Source of the DNA: Alteribacillus iranensis
GTDB taxonomy: Bacteria > Bacillota > Bacilli > Bacillales > Marinococcaceae
Direction of reading: 5' to 3'
NCBI RefSeq assembly: GCF_900113025.1
Contig: NZ_FONT01000002.1
Location: 335,460 to 399,459, forward strand
DNA length: 64,000 nucleotides
Positions 34,466-42,971 of the stretch are shown piece after piece. Within the stretch, counting starts at the first letter, position 1; every line of letters starts with the position of its first letter. The notes beneath the pieces are model-generated. The model did not search any database. It was given only the letters and a program-made list of their open reading frames with translations, and was not told the origin of the DNA. A program made the translations under genes and the position numbers.

Positions 34466-35860
34466 ATGAACAATACAAATAAAATGCTTCATGCTATTTT
34501 GCGTACGATTGATGAAGGGATTCATGCGGTGGATGCGGATGGGATTACGATTTATTATAATCACGTAGCCGCCAAGCTTGACGGCCTCGAACAAGAAGAG
34601 GTTCTCGGCAAGCACTTGCTTACGAACTTCCCTTCTCTAACAATCGAGACAAGCACGTTAATGAAAGTGTGCCAGACCGGGGAAGCCATTTATAACCAGC
34701 ACCAAACGTATCAAAACAGCCGCGGTGTATTGGTAGATACCGTGAACACAACGCTTCCTATTAAAGAAAACGGGAAGCTTATCGGAGCGGTGGAAGTTGC
34801 AAAAGACGTTACGAAAGTGAAGCATTTATCGGAGAAGCTTCTAGATTTACAAGCAAAAATTGAAAAAGGGAAAACGAACAGAAGCAACACGAACGACACG
34901 ACGGGCGCTGTCTTTCATATGAGGGATATTATTACGAAGAACGAGGCATTTCAGGAATTGAAGAAGAAGGCAGAAAAAGTCGCGGCGACGACATCACCGA
35001 TATTAATTTACGGGGAGACGGGTACGGGAAAAGAGCTTCTCGTGCAGGCCATCCATAATGCCTCCCCTCGGAAAACCAAGCCATTTGTCGCCCAAAATTG
35101 CGCCGCTATTCCCTCTTCTCTATTGGAAAGTACTTTGTTTGGAACAGTAAAAGGAAGTTACACCGGAGCGATCGACCGGCCTGGCCTGTTCGAACTCGCC
35201 GATGGCGGCACTCTCTTTCTGGACGAATTAAGCTCGATGCCGCTTGATATTCAAGCCAAACTACTCCGTGTCTTGCAAAACGGCTTGATTCGGAGAGTCG
35301 GAGGGACAAAAGAATTTCCGGTTAACGTTCGTATCATCGCAGCGTTGAATGAAGAACCGGAAATCTGTGTGGAAAAGGAAAAATTACGTTCCGATCTCTA
35401 TTACCGCCTCAATGTAATTTATCTGCCTATCCCTGAACTGCGGGAAAGACGAGACGATATCCCTGTACTCATCGATCACTTCATTCAAAAATACAACTAT
35501 CAATTCGAAACGCTCGTTACAAGAGTAGACCCTGCCGTGAAAGAGATCTTTCACTCGTACCATTGGCCCGGAAATGTGCGTGAACTCGAGCATGCCATTG
35601 AATCCGCGATGAACCTGGTTGAAGGAGACACTATCACAACCGAGCACTTGCCTCAACATATCATTGATACGATGTCTTCCTCGTCGCAGGCCAGTCCTGA
35701 AACATTCCCGCCTCTCCGGGAAGCCGTGTTAGACACGGAAAAACGACTCATCCAAGAAGCCTTGCAAGAAACGAACGGCAATGTCCAACGAGCAGCTAAA
35801 CTGTTACGCATCCCGAGACAAACGCTTCAATATAAAATGAATAAATTAAATGTGCACTAA
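34466..35860 (+). CDS. Sigma-54-dependent activator with N-terminal PAS domain (RocR-like)
   Basis: 464 residues. PAS at ~5-115 (LRTIDEGIHAVDADGITIYY), AAA+ with Walker A GETGTGKE, contact loop GSYTGA (a variant of GAFTGA), Walker B GTLFLDELSSMP, and a closing helix-turn-helix (NVQRAAKLLRIPRQTLQYKM). In Bacillus the RocR group controls arginine/ornithine catabolism; the probable target is the Orn/Lys/Arg-type decarboxylase at 37984, whose promoter is sigma-54 type. ATG follows GGAGGAGG. The target is about 2 kb away because an insertion sequence lies between. Confidence 0.9.
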   Translation: MNNTNKMLHAILRTIDEGIHAVDADGITIYYNHVAAKLDGLEQEEVLGKHLLTNFPSLTIETSTLMKVCQTGEAIYNQHQTYQNSRGVLVDTVNTTLPIKENGKLIGAVEVAKDVTKVKHLSEKLLDLQAKIEKGKTNRSNTNDTTGAVFHMRDIITKNEAFQELKKKAEKVAATTSPILIYGETGTGKELLVQAIHNASPRKTKPFVAQNCAAIPSSLLESTLFGTVKGSYTGAIDRPGLFELADGGTLFLDELSSMPLDIQAKLLRVLQNGLIRRVGGTKEFPVNVRIIAALNEEPEICVEKEKLRSDLYYRLNVIYLPIPELRERRDDIPVLIDHFIQKYNYQFETLVTRVDPAVKEIFHSYHWPGNVRELEHAIESAMNLVEGDTITTEHLPQHIIDTMSSSSQASPETFPPLREAVLDTEKRLIQEALQETNGNVQRAAKLLRIPRQTLQYKMNKLNVH

Positions 35861-35885
35861 GAAACACTCATGATTTCACACTCAC

Positions 35886-35921
35886 ACCCCGGCATGAAAA
35901 TTATTAAAGCTGGGGTTTTTA
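35886..35921 (+). terminator. Terminator after the RocR-like gene
   Basis: ACCCCGGC pairs with GCTGGGGT (one G-T pair) and runs into TTTTTATTTTT, 25 bases past the stop. Confidence 0.8.
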
Positions 35922-35925
35922 TTTT

Positions 35926-37300
35926 TGTCTATTTTTCCATACTGATTAATGCTATGGAAAGTAATTTTTACGTGCGCTTTTGTGGTGGTTTTACCCTGTG
36001 TAAGAAACTGTTTGGGATTTGTCTTGTGTACACCCCTATGTCGACTCTTCAACGTTTGAAGATGATCACGTACAGAAAAATGCTATTTGACCAAGCTTAT
36101 TCCACTTTCCATAGACATTATTGTGGAGGTTGTTTTATTTGGACATTTTATTAACTCATTGTGCTGGGATGGATGTTCATCAAAAAGAGATTGTTGTCTG
36201 TACCTTAACTGGCTCTAGTGAGGAAGTCATCCAAAAAGAGATCAAGACCTTTTCAACTCTAACCAAAAGTCTTTTTGAATTATTAAAATGGTTGGAGGAA
36301 AAGGAAATTACCCACATTGCCATGGAAAGTACAGGAATTTATTGGAAGCCGGTGTATAATATCCTTGAAGGGTACTTTGACATTACGGTTGCCAATGCCC
36401 AACGAATCAAAAACGTTCCCGGTCGTAAAACAGATGTTTCTGATGCGGAATGGATTGCCAAACTTCTTCGTCACGGGTTAATTGAGAAAAGTTTTGTTCC
36501 CTCGCAAGACCTTCGAGAAATGCGTGATCTCACTCGATTACGAAAAAAATGGATTGGTACCTTGACCTCAGAAAAAAATAGAATCTCAAAAGTGCTTGAA
36601 TGCTCTAACATAAAACTCGGTTCCGTTATCTCTGACATCTTCGGAGTATCCGGCCGCAAACTTTTAAATCAACTCGCGGAAAAAGGGTATCTTGATAAAA
36701 CGGATGTCGATGCCAATATCCATCATTCACTCCGTAAGAAGGCTGACACCATCTCTGAATCCCTTTTTGGAACGTTAAATGAACACCAAATGTTTATGAT
36801 CAAAAGCTCATGGAACCACATCGTGTACTTGGAAAAATCAATCCAAGAGCTAGAAACACGCATTGAAACGATTCTACAATATTACCAGGAAGAACAGGAG
36901 ATTCTATTATCGATACCAGGAATAAAAGAAAATACCGCAGCCTGTATTATTGCTGAAATCGGAACAGATATGAGCCAATTCCCTTCATCAAGACATTTAG
37001 CTTCTTGGGCTGGTGTATCACCTGGGAATAATGAAAGTGCTGGTAAAAAAAAAGCACCAAAAGCGTTCAAGGAAACCCACATATAAAAGCAGCTCTATGT
37101 GAGGTCGCGTGGGCCATATCAAGATCGAAAAATACTTCAATGGCAAATACTTTCTGGTCTCTTTCCGCAAGACGAGGTAAGAAAAAGGCTTTACAGGCTA
37201 TCGCACACAAGGTTCTTCGGATCATTTATACTTTACTTCTTAATAAACAGCATTTTTCTGAACCACGTCTAGTCGGTTAACCCATCCAACACAATATTCC
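35926..37300 (+). mobile_element. IS110-family insertion element (ends approximate)
   Basis: Contains one transposase-type reading frame with about 200 non-coding bases before it and little after it, the layout of the IS110 subgroup, whose 5' non-coding end encodes the bridge RNA that guides recombination. No terminal inverted repeats or target duplications are visible, as expected for this family, so the ends are estimates set by the preceding terminator and the end of the frame. Confidence 0.6.
36139..37280 (+). pseudogene. IS110-family DEDD transposase, frameshifted in a run of nine A
   Basis: From the TTG at 36139 (MDILLTHCAGMDVHQKEIVV, TGGAGG upstream) the N-terminal RuvC-like domain is intact, with acidic residues in GMDVHQK, AMESTG and KTDVSDAEW. 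The C-terminal serine-domain region (SIPGIKENTAACIIAEIG, HLASWAGVSPGNNESAGKKK) runs to A9 at 37045-37053, where the frame shifts and ends at 37086. Adding one A restores GKKKSTKSVQGNPHIKAAL and a frame to 37280 with the usual family C-terminus. The element may be dead, or the A run may allow slippage to make full-length protein. Confidence 0.8.
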
Positions 37301-37507
37301 TCTAGGTTGTGATTTTCAAAAAAATGAGATCACACCCTCTATTTCCTATTGTCTTTTTTTCTAAAAATCCACTTTTTAAATGTTTACAAACACAAATCCC
37401 CCTTTCAAGTCGTCGCTTCATGACAAATATGCAGAATTCCGTAGAAGTTTTACCTTTTTATTTTCACAGAAAAAGTGCTAGACGAATTATTGTATCCATA
37501 AACCAAA

Positions 37508-37823
37508 AAAGTAACCCTATCCTGCGTTCGTTTTGGGGAAAACTTGCTCAGGATATAGGTTACTTCTCTTTGGTAACTATACTTCCATCGGGACTCTGTC
37601 TTTCTTGCTAAGCTGCATGGCACTCGTTCACAGCGGGTGCCTTTTCTTTATCATACCCACAAACGAAAGACTCATCAATGAAAACTAGATTTCTGCTGCT
37701 TCTACTCTTGTCTTTCTCCTCTATCTTTTGCTTCACCTCCTTCTCTTAGCATTGTACTTATCGAAAACAACAAGTTACCTCTCACTGTCAGATCTAAACC
37801 GCCAAAAATTCGGCGGTTTTTTA
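37508..37823. terminator. Three hairpins between the IS element and the decarboxylase promoter
   Basis: Hairpin 1 at 37508-37566 (AAGTAACC...GGTTACTT with ATCCTG/CAGGAT inner arms), hairpin 2 at 37619-37648 (GGCACTCG/CGGGTGCC then TTTTCTTT), hairpin 3 at 37797-37823 (AACCGCC/GGCGGTT then TTTTTT). The last two look like plus-strand terminators. The 37281-37983 gap has no recognisable gene; these may be remnants of genes lost when the IS inserted. Confidence 0.6.
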
Positions 37824-37911
37824 CGTTACAAAGTCAGTACTCCCTCTTCATGAATCACCATTAGACCCCGGAACGCCTGTTAGATCTTGATTTCCTGCCC
37901 TCGATGTCAAT

Positions 37912-37927
37912 TGGCACAATTCTTGCA
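37912..37927 (+). promoter_or_regulatory. Sigma-54 (-24/-12) promoter of the decarboxylase gene
   Basis: TGGCACAATTCTTGCA, one base different from the other two sigma-54 promoters in the window, 57 bases before the decarboxylase start. Confidence 0.92.
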
Positions 37928-37983
37928 AATTAAAAAGGAAGAGAAATAAGTCTGTTTTCAAACTTAACGGCGGAGGGATCACG

Positions 37984-39486
37984 ATGTGGAACATGTCAGC
38001 TCTTACGATTAACGAGCAGCCGATTCACGAAGATACACAAAAGCAGGCTCCTCTATATGATGCCCTGCGTTCCTACGAACAAAGCAATCGCACTTCTCTT
38101 CATGTGCCGGGACATAAAGACGGTCGGGTATTCGATCCAATAGGAACCGCTCACTTCTCGGAAGTGATGAAAATCGATACGACTCATTCAAAAGGGATCG
38201 ATGATTTGCATCACCCGCAAGACTTTATTGCGGAAGCTCAGCGTTTGGCAGCGGAGACATTCAGGGCCGATCATACGTATTTTCTCGTTGGGGGAAGCAC
38301 GGTTGGAAATATGAGTACGGCGCTTACTTTATGTAGACCAGGCGATAAAATTCTCGTGCAGCGTAACATGCATAAGTCTGTGTTTCACGGACTAATGATC
38401 GCAGGTGCACGTCCTATTTTTATCGCGCCTTCCATGGAAGCGACGACAAAAGTAGCAAAAATGTCGGATATCTCCTTTATCAAACAGGCGTTAGAGGATC
38501 ATCCTGACGCGAAAGGAGTGTGGATCACGAATCCAAACTATTACGGCATGCACCAGGACATGACGTCGCTTGCCCGTTTTTGTCATGAAAGAGAGATCCC
38601 TCTTATCGTTGATGAAGCACATGGCGCCCATTTTGGTCTAATTGATGAGGTTCCTCCTTCTGCTTTATCCCAAGGAGCCGATCTCGTCGTTCAATCGACA
38701 CACAAAATGTTGCCGGCGATGACAATGGCTTCCATGCTGCATGTCCAATCCACCTTCATTGATCGGGAAAGACTTTCTCAAGTTCTCGGAATGGTGCAAT
38801 CGACAAGTCCTTCTTATCCACTTCTTGCATCCTTGGACTTGGCCAGACGTTACATCGCGACACAAGGGGCCGTGCAATTAAAAGATACAGTGAAGCGATT
38901 GGAAAAAGAGAGAAGGGTGCTTTCTTGTCAATTGCAGAAGCTTTCCATTTGGAGTGGCAGCGAGGGCGTCGATCACATGGATCCTCTCAAATGGATTATT
39001 TCCTGCGAAGGGGTAACGGGGTATCAATTACTGGATATGTTTTATGAAGAAGGGTGTACGGCTGAGATTAGTGATCCACGAAATATTTGCTTCCTTTTCT
39101 CACTCAGTGAAAGCGAAGAGGATATCAAAAAAGTCGTTACTGCGATCAACACCATCGATAAAAAACTGCAGAACATGTCTCAATGGGCTGAAGTGTCCTC
39201 TCTTGATATGGAGTTGTTTGCTGAAGAAGGAACCATCCATCAACCGGAAATGCCAATGAGTGAAGCGTTTCACAGTAAGAGAAAACAGGTGCCCTTGAAA
39301 CATGCGGTCGGTGAGATTTGCGCGGAAACCGTCCTTCCTTATCCACCAGGAATCCCGCTCCTCACCCCGGGTGAAAAAATAATAACGAAGCACGTCAAGG
39401 CGATCAACAAATTGAAAGAAACCGGCGCCTATTTCCAAAGTCCATCCGATGATTCGATGGAAACTCTATATGTTGTTTCACGATAA
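37984..39486 (+). CDS. Orn/Lys/Arg decarboxylase family PLP enzyme
   Basis: 500 residues, the SpeA/YaaO-type size of Firmicutes. Fold-I PLP motifs: SLHVPGHKDGR at the start, VGGSTVGNMS near residue 104, IVDEAHGAHF (Asp210 to the pyridine nitrogen) and Lys241 in STHKMLPAM as Schiff-base lysine; the C-terminal small domain ends with LPYPPGIPLLTPGE. It makes agmatine, cadaverine or putrescine; which one is not decidable by eye. ATG follows GGAGGGATC. Regulated by sigma-54 and probably by the RocR-like activator at 34466. Confidence 0.88.
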   Translation: MWNMSALTINEQPIHEDTQKQAPLYDALRSYEQSNRTSLHVPGHKDGRVFDPIGTAHFSEVMKIDTTHSKGIDDLHHPQDFIAEAQRLAAETFRADHTYFLVGGSTVGNMSTALTLCRPGDKILVQRNMHKSVFHGLMIAGARPIFIAPSMEATTKVAKMSDISFIKQALEDHPDAKGVWITNPNYYGMHQDMTSLARFCHEREIPLIVDEAHGAHFGLIDEVPPSALSQGADLVVQSTHKMLPAMTMASMLHVQSTFIDRERLSQVLGMVQSTSPSYPLLASLDLARRYIATQGAVQLKDTVKRLEKERRVLSCQLQKLSIWSGSEGVDHMDPLKWIISCEGVTGYQLLDMFYEEGCTAEISDPRNICFLFSLSESEEDIKKVVTAINTIDKKLQNMSQWAEVSSLDMELFAEEGTIHQPEMPMSEAFHSKRKQVPLKHAVGEICAETVLPYPPGIPLLTPGEKIITKHVKAINKLKETGAYFQSPSDDSMETLYVVSR

Positions 39487-39733
39487 TAACCATCTGTGTT
39501 AGTATGTGTAAAATATTTCTCGAGATTATTTGAACTAATTATTGCAAAAAACATCTTATGGAGGAAGGTTTCTTCAAGAGTGAACGTAGCGAGGACAACG
39601 TTAAACCCTTGAAAGGTTTTTCACCCATGAAGAACCACGGAAAAGGGTGAAGATGGCCAAAATAAGCAATATCTGTGTTTTATTGATGTTTTATATATCC
39701 TATAGCTATTTGTAATTTTCTAGCGAGTTTATT

Positions 39734-39869
39734 GACTGGAAGGAGCTTTGGGCGATGACTCCTGCGGGAAAAGCATGAGTCTTGAGACCCCGCAGACCCG
39801 CTTTAGAGGGTCGAGGAGGCTCAAGCCATGCCCGCGGAAAGCATTCGTCCAGAGCGAATGGAAGTCAAA
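39734..39869. repeat. Dispersed Bacillaceae-type intergenic repeat (GACTCCTGCGGGA type)
   Basis: The block starts TGGAAGGAGCTTTGGGCGAT and has GACTCCTGCGGGAAAAGCATG, GAGACCCCGCAG, GAGGAGGCTCAAGCCATGC and CCGCGGAAAGCAT, ending TGGAAGTCAA. Its ends are complementary, and it resembles a repeat seen by the hundreds between genes in Bacillaceae. In 39487-39733 only an A/T-rich stretch with small hairpins around 39580-39650 is seen. Confidence 0.65.
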
Positions 39870-40021
39870 CCGCCCCTTCAGAGATAAACGGTGTACAAAA
39901 ATCGAGTGCTGGAAATATTAGTGCAATAACCTTCACGAGGAAAACTTGACGCATACTCTGTGTTATTATTATTTTGAAAAATCGAGTAACTATGTTACGG
40001 TAGAGATGAAATACAATATAC

Positions 40022-40103
40022 GTTTCTGCTAGGGGTAGCCTCCGGGCTTGAGAGTCACCCTTTGAACCTGATCTGGTTAATACCAGCGGAGGGAAGTGGA
40101 AGT
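40022..40103 (+). promoter_or_regulatory. TPP (thiamine pyrophosphate) riboswitch
   Basis: All conserved THI-box parts are present in order: CTAGGGGTAGCC, CTTGAGA, ACCCTTTGAACCTGATCTGG, TTAATACCAGCGGAGGGAAG. It lies about 95 bases before tenA. Between them TCCTCCTC (40153-40160) is perfectly complementary to the tenA ribosome site GAGGAGGA (40181-40188), so the control is probably by masking translation initiation. Confidence 0.95.
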
Positions 40104-40195
40104 CACGCTGATTCAACATAAAATGATTGTGTTCTTATAGCGTACATCCATTTCCTCCTCCATCATCGGAAACGAAAATAGAGGAGGATTTTTCT

Positions 40196-40879
40196 ATGCG
40201 ATTTACAGAAGAATTAAGAGAAGCAACGAAGCATAGCTGGGGTCTGAGTTTGAATCATCCGTTTGTAAGAGGGATTGCCAATGGTGATTTGCCGCTCGAG
40301 ACATTTAAAAACTACATCATGCAAGATATTTATTATTTAAAGCATTACGGGAAAGTGCATGCGTTTGCGGCAGCTCATGCAGACGACTTTCACATTTCCG
40401 CGAGTCTTTCTGAGAAAGCGAAGATGACAGCGGAAGCAGAGCTCACCGTGCATAAGGAGCATGCGGACCTCTTAAATATCACCGAGGAAGAGATGGAAAC
40501 CTTTCAACCGGCCCCTACCGCTTATGCCTATACGTCCCATTTGTACCGAGCGTCTTTGTCTGGAAGCTTGGGACAAATCGTAGCGGCGATGCTGCCATGT
40601 TATTGGCTCTATGCTGATATTGGGCTGAAATATCAAGACGCGAAGCCGGAGGAAAAAATCTATGCCAACTGGATCCAGATGTATGCGAGTGATTGGTTCC
40701 AGAATTCCACCCAGGAAATGATTGATTTGCTCGATTCCTTGGCGGACCAGGCGAGTGACGCAGAAAAAGAAAAGATCAAAGAACAGTTTGTGATCGCAAA
40801 AGAATACGAGCTCGCATTCTGGGAAATGTCGTATACATTTGAAACATGGCTTTCTAAGAAGACGGAATCGGTAAAATAG
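40196..40879 (+). CDS. tenA: Thiaminase II / aminopyrimidine aminohydrolase TenA
   Basis: 227 residues with the catalytic set at the canonical positions: Asp44 (IMQDIYY), Cys135 (LPCYWLY) and Glu205 (KEYELAF). TenA salvages thiamine breakdown products by releasing hydroxymethylpyrimidine. The ATG at 40196 follows GAGGAGG. It stands alone behind a TPP riboswitch, with no ABC uptake genes beside it. Confidence 0.95.
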   Translation: MRFTEELREATKHSWGLSLNHPFVRGIANGDLPLETFKNYIMQDIYYLKHYGKVHAFAAAHADDFHISASLSEKAKMTAEAELTVHKEHADLLNITEEEMETFQPAPTAYAYTSHLYRASLSGSLGQIVAAMLPCYWLYADIGLKYQDAKPEEKIYANWIQMYASDWFQNSTQEMIDLLDSLADQASDAEKEKIKEQFVIAKEYELAFWEMSYTFETWLSKKTESVK

Positions 40880-40909
40880 GAAACAGCGTATAACGAAACT
40901 CATCCGAAC

Positions 40910-40948
40910 GGTGGATACGAGGTCCATTCGTTCGGATGATCTATTTTC
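40910..40948 (+). terminator. Terminator after tenA
   Basis: TCATCCGAACG pairs perfectly with CGTTCGGATGA and is followed by TCTATTTTCTT. Beyond it, 40949-41271 holds degenerate repeats built on CATGAGACA/CATGGA-like words and no gene. Confidence 0.82.
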
Positions 40949-41271
40949 TTCGTTTTCTTATGCCATGAGACATAGTTTTGTACTTTTTCATGGAATACTT
41001 GTCTTATGAAACGTCCATGGAGCACTTTTTCTTTAAAAAACAAGATAATTTTGCTCTATGACCTCGTTTTTATCATCCATGAAACATACATTTATAGACT
41101 TCACTAGAATTCTTGTCTCATACCTTTTCCATGGCGCATGTCAAATCATGGAAATACCCAACGGAATTCACTATAAAAAAGCTTAGAAAAGAAAAATTTC
41201 ACGTTCATTTTATTCTTCAACAAGCTCCCCCTTTAGTGACATAAGCATTTAGCCATTACACTGCACCTAAA

Positions 41272-41475
41272 TTAGTTATCCTTTTGGCGAGAAAATGAAA
41301 AGCTTAAAGTCAGAGAATCACGTTCTACTTTAGGCAAGCCACCTATTTCATAGCATTGGTCACTCGCAAGTCTAATTTCTTTGTTATTGAAATATGATTG
41401 AGTACTAATTAAAAACGCTACTGTAACAATAGATAAAACACTTATTGCTATTATTATTTTTATTCTATTTGTCAT
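41272..41475 (-). CDS. Small membrane-anchored protein of unknown function
   Basis: 67 residues: one N-terminal hydrophobic helix (IIIAISVLSIVTVAFLIST), then an outward domain with a CYEIGGLPKVERDSLTLSFS core. Small Bacillus exported proteins with a Cys-x3-GG-x-P pattern followed by an aromatic-rich strand are known as uncharacterised families; this fits. AAGGAAGG precedes the ATG. Monocistronic, with a gene-free ~290 bases on its upstream side. Confidence 0.6.
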   Translation of the reverse strand: MTNRIKIIIAISVLSIVTVAFLISTQSYFNNKEIRLASDQCYEIGGLPKVERDSLTLSFSFSRQKDN

Positions 41476-41641
41476 ACAACGCCTTCCTTCTGCTATTCAT
41501 TTTATCATTTATCTCCAAACCCTTTTATTAAACATGACCAATCGCACTCAACATCGTAGTCAGGAAATGACTTATTCTCCCCTTGCGAATTTAAGGTGTA
41601 AATGTATGAACAAGATAAAGAATCCCTTATATATCAACAGT

Positions 41642-41681
41642 AAAACGCATGAGAATTTCATTGTGAAATCCCATGCGTTTT
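41642..41681. terminator. Terminator downstream of dpaA
   Basis: AAAACGCATG pairs perfectly with CATGCGTTTT, with an inner ATTTC/GAAAT stem; symmetrical, so it can serve both strands. Confidence 0.75.
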
Positions 41682-41769
41682 GGATTGTGAATGACTTGTT
41701 TGCACCTCTGAAGCGAACCCGTTACCTTTGCTCCATGACTTCTTTTTTCTTCCCTGAAGCAAAATATGA

Positions 41770-42645
41770 TCACTTCTGAAGCAACAGTTTCAGCAAAACA
41801 GAGCTGATGATTTCTCCGGCTGACTTTGGTGCTGTTTTTCCGGGAAGGCCGAGAGCATGTATGGCTTTTATTCCTTTTTCGTTTGCAGCTTTGAAGTCTG
41901 TGCCACCTGGTTTCGAGGCAATGTCTATGATCAAGGAAGACGGGGACATGTGGGAAATCACGTCTTCGTTCAACACTTCGTGAGGCACCGTGTTGATACA
42001 AATATCCATATTTGTAACTTCTTCGTTGATATCCTCCATACGAACCGGAAGCAGTCCCATTTCTGTAATTCTCGCAGCATCTGCTTCTTTTCGAACAGCG
42101 ACGCTTACGTTCGCTCCTGTCGCGGCAAAGAGTCTTGCTAATGTGATACCTGTTCTTCCGAATCCGAGGATCAACACGTTTGCACCGTGTATCGTTATGT
42201 CTGTTTCCTGGATGGCAATGCCTAGTGTCGCTTCTGCAGTCGGGATCGAATTCAGAATCGCTACATCGTCACGAGCGATGAGCTTCACTAGTTTTCTATC
42301 TGCTTCGCTAGTAATACGGTCTAAATATTCGTTAGAAATTCCTGTGTAGACGACGGCATGTTTTGGCATGTTCTTTAACATGTCAAGGGTCAGGGACCAT
42401 TGTTTATCTGTATACTCTGCTTCTACTTCGCCATCCGCATTCGTTCCACTTAAAGGAAGCAGGATGGCATCCATTTTGCTAAGGTCTGCATTCTCTGAAT
42501 CGATATGTTGAACATTTGGTTTTGAAAATGATAAATGATCATAACCTGCTAAATAAATATGGATTCCTTTTTGAGATAATTGATGGACAACTTCCACATA
42601 CCGTTGGTCTCCCCCCATTACGAGGAAGTTCGTTTGTTCCCCCAC
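41770..42645 (-). CDS. dpaA: Dipicolinate synthase subunit A homologue (DpaA/SpoVFA)
   Basis: About 291 residues from the GTG at 42645, with AAAGGGGG seven bases upstream; the ATG at 42849 would run through the preceding gene. Close in layout to B. subtilis SpoVFA: MGGDQRYVEVVHQL, LPLSGTNADGEV, YTGISNEYLD, ARDDVAILNSIPTAEATLGI, the Rossmann motif ILGFGRTGITLARL, ITEMGLLPV, DICINTVP, DIASKPGGTDF. DpaA oxidises the cyclic precursor to dipicolinate in spores, normally with dpaB next to it; dpaB is absent here and the gene instead ends a flavin/Fe-S dehydrogenase operon. Confidence 0.85.
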   Translation of the reverse strand: MGEQTNFLVMGGDQRYVEVVHQLSQKGIHIYLAGYDHLSFSKPNVQHIDSENADLSKMDAILLPLSGTNADGEVEAEYTDKQWSLTLDMLKNMPKHAVVYTGISNEYLDRITSEADRKLVKLIARDDVAILNSIPTAEATLGIAIQETDITIHGANVLILGFGRTGITLARLFAATGANVSVAVRKEADAARITEMGLLPVRMEDINEEVTNMDICINTVPHEVLNEDVISHMSPSSLIIDIASKPGGTDFKAANEKGIKAIHALGLPGKTAPKSAGEIISSVLLKLLLQK

Positions 42646-42707
42646 TTTTTTACCCCCTTTTCGTATTTCGCGAGATTTTCGTTTGCCTTCTGCTTGAATT
42701 CCGCTCC

Positions 42708-42971
42708 TTACTCCTTGAGGATATCTCCTAAAAGAACGGGACGGACGGGAGATTGAGCCCGCTGAAGCGGCGGTTTTGTTTTGCTGTCTTCTTTCAGTTC
42801 GGATTCGAGAATTTGACGAACAACAGGCTGACACACTCTTCCTTGGCAATATCCCATGCCGACGCGAACTCTTTTCTTAATTCCTGGTACACTGCTCGCC
42901 CCCTGGTCAATGGCTTCTGTAATTTGATTAAGACAGACACCTTCACACCTGCAAATGATTACGTCGCTCAT
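42708..42971 (-). CDS. BFD-like [2Fe-2S] protein of the dehydrogenase complex
   Basis: 87 residues. Four cysteines in ICRCEGV and GYCQGRVC match the BFD-like [2Fe-2S] fold often fused or adjacent to HcnB-type flavoproteins. The first 29 bases overlap the end of the flavoprotein gene. The C-terminal ~30 residues are polar and variable. Confidence 0.85.
   Translation of the reverse strand: MSDVIICRCEGVCLNQITEAIDQGASSVPGIKKRVRVGMGYCQGRVCQPVVRQILESELKEDSKTKPPLQRAQSPVRPVLLGDILKE

Noticed and set aside
37309-37611. 100-codon frame after the IS element
   Set aside because: No ribosome site or family features, and it crosses a terminator-like hairpin.
42646-42849. Longer DpaA from the ATG at 42849
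   Set aside because: The extra 68 residues are basic, run against the Fe-S gene in another frame and do not occur in DpaA proteins; the GTG at 42645 has a strong ribosome site.
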